From assembly GCA_030832235.1 (NCBI GenBank), contig JAURJO010000441.1, positions 1 through 9,680 of the forward strand: 9,680 nt of DNA, given 5' to 3'. This stretch comes from Verrucomicrobiota bacterium (lineage in GTDB: Bacteria > Verrucomicrobiota > Verrucomicrobiia > Opitutales > Opitutaceae). Every line of letters begins with the position of its first letter. The stretch's first letter is position 1. Under the pieces are notes generated by a model. The model saw nothing but the letters and a program-made list of their open reading frames with translations. It did not search any database and was not told where the DNA came from. Below are positions 1-6,491 of the stretch, piece after piece. The position numbers and the translations under genes are program-made.

Positions 1-1
1 C

Positions 2-1318
2 CGCGGCAGCCGCGGTGGCGATCTCGACAACCGCGCGCTCATCACACGGCTCGCCCGGCTCCGCGCGGAACGCGCCGCGCTCCTCGGCTACCCGAATCAC
101 GCGGCCTACCAACTCGAGGAGCAGACCGCCGCGAATGTGGGAGCCGTGAACAAGCTGCTCTCCGACCTGGCCCCCGCCGCCGTGGCCAACGCCCGCCGCG
201 AGGCGGCCGACATCCAGCGCCTGCTGGAACGCGAGTCATCCGGCGCCACCCTCGCCTCCTGGGACTGGGATTTCTACGCCGAGAAAGTTCGCCGTGAGCG
301 CTACGCCTTCGACGAGACGCAGCTAAAGCCCTACCTTGAGTTGGACCGCGTGCTGAAGGACGGCGTGTTCTTCGCCGCCACCCGACTTTTCGGAATCACC
401 TTCCGCGAGCGCCGCGACCTGCCGGTGTATGAGCCGACCGTGCGCGTGTTCGATGTGTTCGAGGCCGATGGCACCCCGCTGGCAATCTTCCTCGCCGACC
501 TTTACGCCCGCCCCTCCAAGCGCGGCGGCGCGTGGATGAATTCCTACGTCGACCAGTCCGGCCTGTTCGGCACCCGCCCGGTCGTCGCCAACCACATGAA
601 CATCCCGCGGCCGCCCGACGGCGAGCCGACGCTCCTCACCTTCGACGAGGTCAACACGCTCTTCCATGAGTTTGGACATGCGCTCCACGGGATGTTCTCG
701 GCGGTGCGTTACCCGCGGTTCTCCGGCACCCGCGTGCCGCGCGACTTTGTAGAGTTCCCCTCGCAGGTGAATGAGATGTGGATCACCTGGCCCGAGGTCC
801 TGCGCAATTACGCGCGCCACCACCGCACCGGTGAACCGATGCCCAAGGAACTCGTGGACAAGGTCCTCGCGGCCCGGAAATTCAACCAGGGCTTCGCCAC
901 GACCGAGTACCTCGCCGCCTCGCTCCTCGACCAGGCCTGGCATCAACTCGACGCCAAGCAGGTCCCCGCCGCCGAAGGCGCGCTGGACTTCGAGGCCGCC
1001 GCGCTGCGCCGCGCGGGCGTCGACTTCGCCCCGGTGCCGCCGCGCTACCGTAGCACCTACTTCTCGCACGTCTTCACCGGTGGCTACTCCGCGGGCTATT
1101 ACTCCTACCTGTGGAGCGAGGTGCTCGACGCCGACACCGTCGAGTGGTTCCGCCGCAACGGCGGCCTCACGCGGGAAAACGGCGACCGCTTCCGGCGGAT
1201 GCTGCTCTCCCGCGGCGGCAGCACCGACGCGATGGAACTCTACCGCGGCTTCCGCGGTGGCGACCCCGAGGTGAAATACCTCCTCGAGCGCCGCGGGCTC
1301 GCCGGCGCTACGAACTGA
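2..1318 (+). CDS. dcp: Dcp-type M3 metallopeptidase (peptidyl-dipeptidase), 5' end outside window
   Basis: This is a zinc peptidase of family M3 that in other bacteria removes C-terminal dipeptides from oligopeptides. The frame is open from base 2 and ends with TGA at 1316-1318, giving 438 visible residues. Family members are about 680-720 aa, so roughly the first third lies upstream of the window. The first visible residues already match the family (ARLRAERAALLGYPNHAAY), so the GTG at 137 is internal and not the start. The zinc site HEFGH is encoded at 665-679, and the third ligand Glu (in DFVEFPSQVNEMW) at 752-754, 29 residues after the first His as in known Dcp. The wording around the motif (FHEFGHALHGMFS, FSGTRVPRDFVEFPSQ) is Dcp-like rather than OpdA/PrlC-like. 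The C-terminal GGYSAGYYSYLWSEVLDAD and LSRGGSTDAMELYRGFRG blocks are also typical. No broken residue is seen. The export signal, if any, cannot be judged because the N-terminus is missing. Confidence 0.95.
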   Translation, partial: RGSRGGDLDNRALITRLARLRAERAALLGYPNHAAYQLEEQTAANVGAVNKLLSDLAPAAVANARREAADIQRLLERESSGATLASWDWDFYAEKVRRERYAFDETQLKPYLELDRVLKDGVFFAATRLFGITFRERRDLPVYEPTVRVFDVFEADGTPLAIFLADLYARPSKRGGAWMNSYVDQSGLFGTRPVVANHMNIPRPPDGEPTLLTFDEVNTLFHEFGHALHGMFSAVRYPRFSGTRVPRDFVEFPSQVNEMWITWPEVLRNYARHHRTGEPMPKELVDKVLAARKFNQGFATTEYLAASLLDQAWHQLDAKQVPAAEGALDFEAAALRRAGVDFAPVPPRYRSTYFSHVFTGGYSAGYYSYLWSEVLDADTVEWFRRNGGLTRENGDRFRRMLLSRGGSTDAMELYRGFRGGDPEVKYLLERRGLAGATN

Positions 1319-1327
1319 GCCCGCGCG

Positions 1328-1364
1328 CCGGACGTCCCCCCCGCTGAGGCTCCTGCGCGTCCGG
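1328..1364. terminator. weak inverted repeat between convergent dcp and lactonase genes
   Basis: CCGGACG (1328-1334) and CGTCCGG (1358-1364) form a perfect 7-bp inverted repeat with a 23-nt loop. It lies in the 47-bp gap between two convergent stop codons. No T tract follows on either strand, so a rho-independent terminator is only a possibility. The position is the main argument. Confidence 0.2.
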
Positions 1365-1365
1365 A

Positions 1366-2499
1366 TCAGGGCCGCACGAACACGATGCAGATCGGCGCGG
1401 GCACGTTGATCACACCCTTGGTCTGATAAGTGAGGACGCCCGTGGCCGCGTCGACCTTGTGCACGGAGACAGTGTTGGAATCGGCGCCAGCCGCGAGGAG
1501 CCAACCCGCGCCGGGAGCGAGGTTGATGTTGCGCGGAAACGCGCCGCGCACCGGCTGCACCTGAGCGACCTCGGCGGCCCCCGTCGCGGGATCGACCCGG
1601 AACACCGTCACGGTGTCGTGCCCACGGTTGGAAAAATAGACGAAACGACCCGACGGATGCATCAGCACCTCGGCGCCCGAGTTGTGCGTCTCGCGCGCCT
1701 TCGCGGCCTCGCTGATCGAGGGCACCGTGCCGAGCAGCTTCGCCGTGCCGGCGGAGGCGTCCCACGCGAAGGTGGAGAGCGACACCGAGAGCTCGTTCAG
1801 CAGATAGATGAATTTGCCGTCGGGCGAAAACTTGAGGTGACGCGGTCCGCCGCCGGGTACCGACGCCGCGAAGCCGTGGCGCTCCAGCGAGGCGGCGTCC
1901 GCGTTCACGCGATAGATCACGATCCCATCAAGCCCGAGATCGGGCACCAGCGCGAAGCGGCCGTCGGGCGACCAGCCGGTGTAATGCGGGTGCGGCGAGT
2001 CCTGCCGCTGCGGAACCACCTTGGAGCCGCCCTGATGGCGGATGAGCTTCGCCGCGCCGAGGGTGCCGTCCGCCGCGAGCGGGAAAACCGCCACCGAGCC
2101 ACCGCCGTATTGCGCGGTGACGGCGAATTTCTTCGACGGATGGACGGCGATGTGGGCAGCGCCGCCGTCACCGGTGGCGGAGGCGTTGATGAGCGTGAGC
2201 GTTCCGCCCTTGCCGATGCGGTAAGCCGCGGCGCCCTGAGTGCCGGCCGAATTGGCCGTGGCGTAGAGCTTATCCCCATCGGGATGCACCGCGAGAAAGC
2301 CCGGCGAGCCCACCTCGGCGGCGAGTTCGGACGCACCGAGCTTGCCCGTCGCGGTGTCGAATGACGCGCGGTAGATGCCCTTCGCGCCCGGGCCGCCGGT
2401 GCCGAAGAACACATGCCACGGCTCGGCGTGGAGCGCCGGCGCGGCGAGGCCGGCAAGGAGGGGAAACAGCAGGATGCGTGACGACGGGGTGGATTTCAT
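1366..2499 (-). CDS. secreted lactonase-type beta-propeller protein (6-phosphogluconolactonase / YbhE fold)
   Basis: This is a 377-residue member of the seven-bladed lactonase family (PF10282-like), which includes cytosolic 6-phosphogluconolactonase and muconate-cyclising enzymes. Repeated blade motifs are seen: LAVHPDGDKLYATAN, HIAVHPSKKFAVTAQYGGG, GWSPDGRFALVPDLGLDG, GGGPRHLKFSPDGKFIYLL, LMHPSGRFVYFSNRGHDTV and NINLAPGAGWLLAAGADSN. A DSPHPHY segment resembles the conserved His cluster of the family. The chosen start is the ATG at 2497-2499. It gives a clear signal peptide (MKSTPSSRILLFPLLAGLAA, then PALHA, with probable cleavage before EPWHV). A GTG at 2515-2517 would add six residues and is less likely. 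No strong Shine-Dalgarno is seen for either. Export argues against the cytosolic pentose-phosphate role and for a periplasmic sugar lactonase or binding role. The substrate is unknown. The gene appears monocistronic and converges on dcp. Confidence 0.9.
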   Translation of the reverse strand: MKSTPSSRILLFPLLAGLAAPALHAEPWHVFFGTGGPGAKGIYRASFDTATGKLGASELAAEVGSPGFLAVHPDGDKLYATANSAGTQGAAAYRIGKGGTLTLINASATGDGGAAHIAVHPSKKFAVTAQYGGGSVAVFPLAADGTLGAAKLIRHQGGSKVVPQRQDSPHPHYTGWSPDGRFALVPDLGLDGIVIYRVNADAASLERHGFAASVPGGGPRHLKFSPDGKFIYLLNELSVSLSTFAWDASAGTAKLLGTVPSISEAAKARETHNSGAEVLMHPSGRFVYFSNRGHDTVTVFRVDPATGAAEVAQVQPVRGAFPRNINLAPGAGWLLAAGADSNTVSVHKVDAATGVLTYQTKGVINVPAPICIVFVRP

Positions 2500-2780
2500 C
2501 ACCGCACGGCGTAACACGCCCGAAGCGCATCCAACAAGGCCGAAGCCGGGGATCCGCGGGGAGCAAAGCTAGCTTCGTACGGAGAGCACGATGCTCGCAA
2601 GGCCTCAGGAACTAAGCCCCTTTCTGCAGCGTCCGCGAGTTCCGTGGGCCACTCGATTGGTTAAGAGCCTGGGCTGTATTCCACGGTTTCCATCACACTT
2701 AAGCTCGCCGCTGTCGTTCCTACTGTCACGGCGTGGCTGAACCGGAAAATCGGAGGCCTGCGGCGCGGGACCCTCGACGT
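2500..2780. other. 281-bp gene-free region upstream of the lactonase and downstream of the M23 gene
   Basis: No coding sequence, tRNA or convincing promoter was found here. It must hold the lactonase promoter (minus strand) and the 3' end of the hemW operon transcript. It is visibly less G+C-rich than the genes. Structure seen: a 10-bp perfect palindrome AAGCTAGCTT at 2566-2575; a small hairpin GAGCA-CGA-TGCTC at 2584-2596; and a 5-bp CGCCG/CGGCG repeat spanning 2706-2733, which lies past the M23 stop and has no T tract. None can be given a function from sequence alone. Confidence 0.5.
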
Positions 2781-3812
2781 CTAACGGACTCCAAACAATT
2801 GCTGGAGCACAATCTCGAGGTCCTTGCCCGCGGCCCAGCCTCCGCGGCGAGTGACCGCGAGGCTCTTGCTGCGTTCGCGCCGTTCGACGGCGGCGTCGAC
2901 TTCAACGAACTGGGGCTGCCCGCTCGGCAGACCCGCGACTTCGGCGGACGAAAGCGGTGTCCAGGCGATCGGCAGCCCCGTCCACGTGAAACGGATCTCC
3001 CAACCCGCCACCGGCCCGAGCGGCAAAGGTTTGGTCAGCAGCGCCGGGTAGCGCGTCACAAAATCGGGCGTGCGAAATGTCGCGATCCGCAGTCGCACCG
3101 CGGTGGGCTGAGCGAACAGGAAATCGCGGACTGACGTCAGCCGGCCGGCGCGCCACGCCTCGAAGAACAACAGCGGATCAAGCCCCACGAGATTCATTCC
3201 GTTCCACATCCCGTGGTCGTTGCGGGAACCGAAGCGGCGCCGGTCGTACCAGGTTTGGAAGTCGCTCGTGATCGCCAAACCCATCTCGAAATGCAGGTGG
3301 GCGCGCGCCGCGGGAATCATGTAGCCGCCTGAACTGTGCCCCATCAGTCCGAGCGTCTGCCCCGCGTTCACCGTCGCCCCCGGCCGGATACCCGGCTCCA
3401 CGCGGGCGAGATGCGCGTACAAGGTGTACAGAGCCGGGGCCAGACCCGTGTGCTCGACCACGAGATGGCGGCCGTAGCTGCTCTGGCCCGGCGACGTCAC
3501 CACGTGCCGTACCACACCAGACATCGCGGCAAACACGGCGTCGGTCGCCTCCCCGTTGCGCGCCCGGCCAACCGGCCGGATATCGATGCCCTCGTGGAAA
3601 CGTGTCCCCCCGCTGCGAACGCCGCCGAATCCGCCCGTCGCGGGGTCGCCGGAACCGGCGTGCTGCAGCCATTGGGAAGGCGGCTGCCCCTCGGCCCAAC
3701 CGGTGTGCGGCGTCGGCCAAACCAAACGCAGCTTTTCCTCCGCTCCCGCCGCCACCCCCAGCAGCAGAAAGACCGGGGCGAGACGCCTCATCCAACGAAC
3801 CGCGACGTTCAT
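2781..3812 (-). CDS. secreted M23-family metallopeptidase (LytM/peptidoglycan endopeptidase type)
   Basis: This is a 343-residue exported protein with an M23 domain, a family that cuts peptide cross-links in peptidoglycan or acts as a regulator of such enzymes. The N-terminus has basic residues, a hydrophobic stretch (LAPVFLLLGVAA) and likely cleavage at AGA/EE near residue 24. The zinc and catalytic set looks complete: H73 and D77 in FHEGIDIRP, H134 in TLYAHL, and H172 and H174 in HLHFEM. The glycine-rich GQTLGLMGHSSGG loop also fits. About 170 residues follow the domain, without a recognised fold. The start is uncertain: ATG at 3810-3812 is chosen, with a weak GAG 7 nt upstream. A GTG at 3822-3824 would overlap the upstream TGA as GTGA and add four residues. 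ATG 3789-3791 also leaves a signal peptide. It is the last gene of the hemW operon. With the full metal set it is probably an active cell-wall hydrolase (inference). Confidence 0.93.
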   Translation of the reverse strand: MNVAVRWMRRLAPVFLLLGVAAGAEEKLRLVWPTPHTGWAEGQPPSQWLQHAGSGDPATGGFGGVRSGGTRFHEGIDIRPVGRARNGEATDAVFAAMSGVVRHVVTSPGQSSYGRHLVVEHTGLAPALYTLYAHLARVEPGIRPGATVNAGQTLGLMGHSSGGYMIPAARAHLHFEMGLAITSDFQTWYDRRRFGSRNDHGMWNGMNLVGLDPLLFFEAWRAGRLTSVRDFLFAQPTAVRLRIATFRTPDFVTRYPALLTKPLPLGPVAGWEIRFTWTGLPIAWTPLSSAEVAGLPSGQPQFVEVDAAVERRERSKSLAVTRRGGWAAGKDLEIVLQQLFGVR

Positions 3813-3820
3813 CGTTTGTC

Positions 3821-4300
3821 TCACGTTTTCTTGCGGATGGCGGAGGCGGTTTTCCGCAACTCAGCGACCACCCCCGGCAACGCCTCGTCGGGAAGTTCGA
3901 GAAATATGAAAACACGCGCGTCGCTGATCGGCCCGTCGATGCGACGTGCCCCGACAAAGGCCCCGTCGAGCTGCAGGGCCATCCTCCGGCCCTGGTGAGC
4001 AACGGACAGCCGGTAGAGATCCCGGCCGGCCGCCGGCGTGAGGGTAAGGAGCAGGCAGCGACCCAGTTCGACCTCGGCGACGTCCGCCCCGGCGATATCG
4101 GCCTCGGTGAGCACCGGCTTCGGATTCAAGCGGAGGACGACACCGCTGCGCGGCAATACCGCGGGCAACCCCTCCCCGTCCGCGCTCTCCAGATGAAAGC
4201 GCGCCGTGATTCCGGCGCGCTCGCCCGGCTTATCGGCCGAGGCGCAGGCGCCGAGCAGGATGACTGCCACAAACGAGAGGGCCGCGATCACCGGTCTCAT
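3821..4300 (-). CDS. small lipoprotein with a SecD P1-head-like domain
   Basis: This 159-residue predicted lipoprotein has a signal peptide MRPVIAALSFVAVILLGAC with lipobox LGAC and lipidated Cys19. The mature part resembles the periplasmic P1 head of SecD. The block at about residues 82-122 (LLLTLTPAAGRDLYRLSVAH, then GRRMALQLDGAFVGARRI) parallels the SecD pattern in which a 'L-T-x-x-G/A-A' helix is followed by 'GR-x-LAI-x-LDG-x-V-x-A-P-x-I'. The end (LPDEALPGVVAELRK) parallels the SecD 'T-x-EEA-x-x-LA-x-x-LR' helix. No SecD transmembrane segments are present, so it is not a translocase subunit. The role is unknown. The ATG at 4298-4300 overlaps the hemW stop as ATGA, which favours this start over upstream ones in the same frame that would lie inside hemW and lack a signal. 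Translational coupling to hemW is likely. It could be an envelope folding or binding lipoprotein, but that is a guess. Confidence 0.85.
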   Translation of the reverse strand: MRPVIAALSFVAVILLGACASADKPGERAGITARFHLESADGEGLPAVLPRSGVVLRLNPKPVLTEADIAGADVAEVELGRCLLLTLTPAAGRDLYRLSVAHQGRRMALQLDGAFVGARRIDGPISDARVFIFLELPDEALPGVVAELRKTASAIRKKT

Positions 4301-5502
4301 GCGAGCGCCACCTCCGTCGCGAACGCGGCCATGATCTCCGCCCCGATCGCGTCCGCGATCAGGCGGCCCGCCGGGGTCAGTCTCACCACGCTGTCTCTTG
4401 TCTCCAAACGGCCGGCAGCCTCCAGACCGTGCAGAGTCTCCTCCACCGTTTCCCACGGAAGGTCGGGCACCCGGGCCTTCCACCATTGAAGATCAACGCC
4501 GTCGTTCATCCGCAGCCCGAAGACCAGCGCGTCCTCGGCGAGCAAGGCCGGGGTGACGGCACAACGGTCCTCGGTCATCCGTTCCCGGCGGCCGAGGCCG
4601 TCCAGCCAACGCGCGAGGTCCGCGACATTCGCGCCGCGCCAGCCGCGGTGTTGCGAGGCGGCCGAAGGGCCGACGCCGATCCATTCCCCCATCCGCCACG
4701 TGTTCACGTTGTGGCGGCAGGCATGGCCGGGGCGGGCGAAGTTGGAAACCTCATACTGGGCGTAACCCGCCGCCTCGAGACGGCGCCATGTGGCCTCGTA
4801 AAGACGCGCCTCCGCCTCGGCGTCCCGGCGCACTGCGCCGCGCGAAAGTTTCACCCACAGGCGCGTATCCTCCTCGAAGGTCAGGCAATAGGTCGAAAGG
4901 TGATCCGGTCCCAGCGCGATCGCCTCGTCGAGATCCGCCTCCCACGCTTCATCGGCCTGTCCCGGCAACGCGAACATCAGGTCGAGATTCACGCTCGCGA
5001 AACCGGCGGCGCGCACCCGTTCGTGGGCGCGAAGGATCTGCTCCCTTGAATGCCTGCGCCCGAGCGCCTCGAGGAGTGCTGGCTGAAAACTCTGCACGCC
5101 GAGTGATACGCGCGTCACGCCGGCCTCGCGGAGCGCTTGCAAACGCGCCTCGGTGACCGAACCCGGCGCCAGTTCTATCGTCCACTCCGCTGGATCGACC
5201 CCGCAGGCCGACCGCACGATCCGACCAAGCTCGAGCAAATCCTTGGCCGCCAACAACCCGGGTGTGCCCCCGCCCCAAAAAACCGTGTCCACCGGACGTT
5301 CCGGCGAAACCAAGGCGAGCTCCCGTCGCACGCCTTCCAGGTATCGTTCCACGTCTCCCGCCGTCGGGGCCTCCTGATAAAACGCGCAAAAATCGCAGGT
5401 GGAGGCGCAGAACGGCACATGCACGTAGAGTCCGAGCGGCCGCCGCGCTTCCGGACCCGTCGACGGCCCACCTTTGGCTTGCCCTGTTTCAGGCCCGCTC
5501 AT
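4297..5502 (-). CDS. hemW: HemW-type radical SAM protein (heme chaperone, HemN-like)
   Basis: This 401-residue radical SAM protein belongs to the HemW branch, whose studied members bind heme and deliver it to membrane hemoproteins. They are often mislabelled coproporphyrinogen III oxidase. The iron-sulfur motif C32-x3-C36-x2-C39 sits in HVPFCASTCDFCAF. SAM-site features follow: WGGGTP (76-81), GVQSF (135-139) and DLMFALPGQ (174-182). The HemW-type HN-x3-W segment is at 264-269 (HNVNTW), followed by GVGPSAAS. In canonical HemW the last part usually reads with Gly-Ala-His, and here the His position is Ala. A C-terminal winged-helix-like region (about 315-401) matches the family. The first 20 residues are a Gly/Pro-rich extension. 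The start is supported by a good Shine-Dalgarno, GGGAGG, 9 nt upstream. It heads an operon with the SecD-like lipoprotein and the M23 peptidase. Confidence 0.96.
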   Translation of the reverse strand: MSGPETGQAKGGPSTGPEARRPLGLYVHVPFCASTCDFCAFYQEAPTAGDVERYLEGVRRELALVSPERPVDTVFWGGGTPGLLAAKDLLELGRIVRSACGVDPAEWTIELAPGSVTEARLQALREAGVTRVSLGVQSFQPALLEALGRRHSREQILRAHERVRAAGFASVNLDLMFALPGQADEAWEADLDEAIALGPDHLSTYCLTFEEDTRLWVKLSRGAVRRDAEAEARLYEATWRRLEAAGYAQYEVSNFARPGHACRHNVNTWRMGEWIGVGPSAASQHRGWRGANVADLARWLDGLGRRERMTEDRCAVTPALLAEDALVFGLRMNDGVDLQWWKARVPDLPWETVEETLHGLEAAGRLETRDSVVRLTPAGRLIADAIGAEIMAAFATEVALA

Positions 5503-5511
5503 TACTCAAAA

Positions 5512-5517
5512 CCTCCC
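5512..5517 (-). promoter_or_regulatory. ribosome binding site of hemW
   Basis: On the minus strand this reads GGGAGG, 9 nt before the ATG at 5500-5502. It is the clearest Shine-Dalgarno in the window, where most genes have weak or no recognisable sites, and it fixes the hemW start. Confidence 0.6.
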
Positions 5518-5545
5518 GTCCGTTCGCCCGCTCATCTTTTGTCCA

Positions 5546-6462
5546 ATGCACACCACCCGAATTTCCGCCGCGAGGAAAATCATTCTGCAAGCGCTCGCCG
5601 CGCTGTCCTTCCTGATGCTCGCGGGCTGCGACAATGTAACACTCACCGACCTCACCCTCGCTCGGTCGCCGAGAACCCTTCCCAGATCTACACATTCACC
5701 CTGCGCGTCGCGAAGCGCTCCAACACCATCACCGGGGTCGCCCCGACGATCGTCATGGACGGACGCAGCTTTCCCATGCGCGCCGGCGGCGTCGGCGAAG
5801 GCCTTTATGAGTTCGAGTACCAGCTGCCCGCCGGTCGCGACCGCGTCGCGTACTACTTCCTCGTGAACTACATGGTGGAGGGAAACAACGTGCAGACCCC
5901 GGGCGAGGCCTACACGCAGGTGGAGACCGTCCAGATCGTGCGCCGCTACGTGCTTTCGCTCGAGGTCAACCGCGGCCCGGTGGGCGCGCGCATCAGCGTG
6001 CTGGGCCGGGGATTCACGCCTCAGGACCGCATCCTTTTCAACGGCACCGCGGCGCGCACCAATTTTGAGTCCGCCAACTCCCTGAGCTTCTATGTTCCGG
6101 CGCTGGCCGCCAACGCCAACTACCAGGTCTCGCTCAGCAGCGCCGCCGGAACCTCCCCGGTCGGCACGTTCCGCATCGACTCCAGCTCTATCAGCGTGGC
6201 ACCGACCGCGTTGTCCCTGCGCACCGGCGACCGCACCAACCTCACCTTCACCCTGCCCAACCCGGCCCCTCCGGGCGGCACGTTGCTGGATGTCGCCACG
6301 GATGTCCCCGAGAGCATCATCATGCCGGAGGTCATCGTGCCACAGGGTCAGACGAGCATCTCAGTGACCGTCGAGGGCGGAAAACCCGGCAACGGCACCC
6401 TCTACTTGAAGGGCTTCGGGGCGGGTGAAGTCACCGTACCCGTCACCATCTCCCCGCGCTGA
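5546..6462 (+). CDS. IPT/TIG-like lipoprotein, apparently frameshifted after the signal peptide
   Basis: This would be a lipoprotein of about 305 aa if the frame were restored. The ATG at 5546 begins MHTTRISAARKIILQALAAL, then SFLMLAGC, a lipoprotein signal with lipobox LAGC and Cys28. That frame then reads CDNVTLTDLT and loses sense. The frame one base back carries on with RSVAENPSQIYTFTLRV and continues to TGA 6460-6462. Restoring one C in the C run at 5655-5657 would join them as TDLTPRSVAENPSQIYTF. The body has an N-terminal beta domain (about ENPSQIYT to VNYMVEGN), then an IPT/TIG-like immunoglobulin fold (LSLEVNRGPVGARISVLGRG, then FNGTAARTNFESANSLSFYV), then a C-terminal beta-rich domain (SISVAPTALSLRTGD onward, ending VTVPVTISPR). 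Function is unknown, probably surface or periplasmic binding. As sequenced, an intact product could only start inside the body (for example ATG 5755-5757), without a lipoprotein signal. It may be a pseudogene or a sequence error. No Shine-Dalgarno is seen before 5546. Confidence 0.8.
5654..5664 (+). other. putative frameshift site in the IPT/TIG lipoprotein gene
   Basis: The sequence ACCCTCGCTCG here contains the point where the signal-peptide frame (codon starts at 5546 and multiples of three onward) must give way to the body frame one base earlier. One missing C (CCC for CCCC at 5655-5657) explains it most simply, giving Thr-Pro-Arg-Ser across the junction. No X-XXY-YYZ slippery heptamer typical of programmed -1 frameshifting is present. 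Confidence 0.65.
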
Positions 6463-6466
6463 ACGA

Positions 6467-6491
6467 GCGCTTGCAGCGCGGGCTACCGCGC
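6467..6491. terminator. overlapping hairpins between convergent lipoprotein and EEP genes
   Basis: The 20-bp gap between the stop codons (6462 and 6483) holds GCGCT-TGC-AGCGC (6467-6479) and an overlapping GCGCGG-GCTA-CCGCGC (6476-6491). The second hairpin runs into the 3' end of the minus-strand gene. The two stems are mutually exclusive. There is no T tract, so termination is inferred mainly from position. Confidence 0.25.

Noticed and set aside
323..1765. 480-codon open frame on the minus strand across dcp and into the lactonase gene
   Set aside because: It is antisense to the clear M3 peptidase, is rich in Arg, Gly, Ala and Glu of the kind made by G+C-rich shadow frames, and shows no recognisable domain.
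1459..2364. 301-codon plus-strand open frame opposite the lactonase gene
   Set aside because: It lies wholly antisense to blade repeats of the propeller protein, and its composition (Arg/Gly/Val/Glu) is typical of a mirror frame.
2620..2700. Possible tRNA or other structured RNA in the less G+C-rich gap
   Set aside because: No T-loop consensus, acceptor-stem pairing or CCA end could be found on either strand.
4301..4486. N-terminal extension of the SecD-like lipoprotein frame up to 4486
   Set aside because: It would lie inside hemW in another frame, is Gly/Arg-rich, and would bury the lipoprotein signal. The ATGA overlap at 4297-4300 is a better start.
3602..4489. 295-codon plus-strand open frame opposite the M23, lipoprotein and hemW genes
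   Set aside because: It crosses three real genes on the other strand and contains no motif. High G+C removes stop codons by chance.
5137..5545. Upstream continuation of the IPT/TIG body frame
   Set aside because: It is antisense to hemW and of low-complexity Arg/Pro composition. The true N-terminus is the lipoprotein signal in the neighbouring frame at 5546.
5503..5545. Sigma-70-type promoters in the hemW / lipoprotein divergent gap
   Set aside because: Candidate hexamers on both strands match the -10 consensus at three positions or fewer, so no promoter call is supportable, although promoters must lie at or near this place.
5640..5680. Programmed ribosomal frameshifting in the lipoprotein gene
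   Set aside because: There is no slippery heptamer and no evident downstream stem. A one-base deletion in a C run is simpler.
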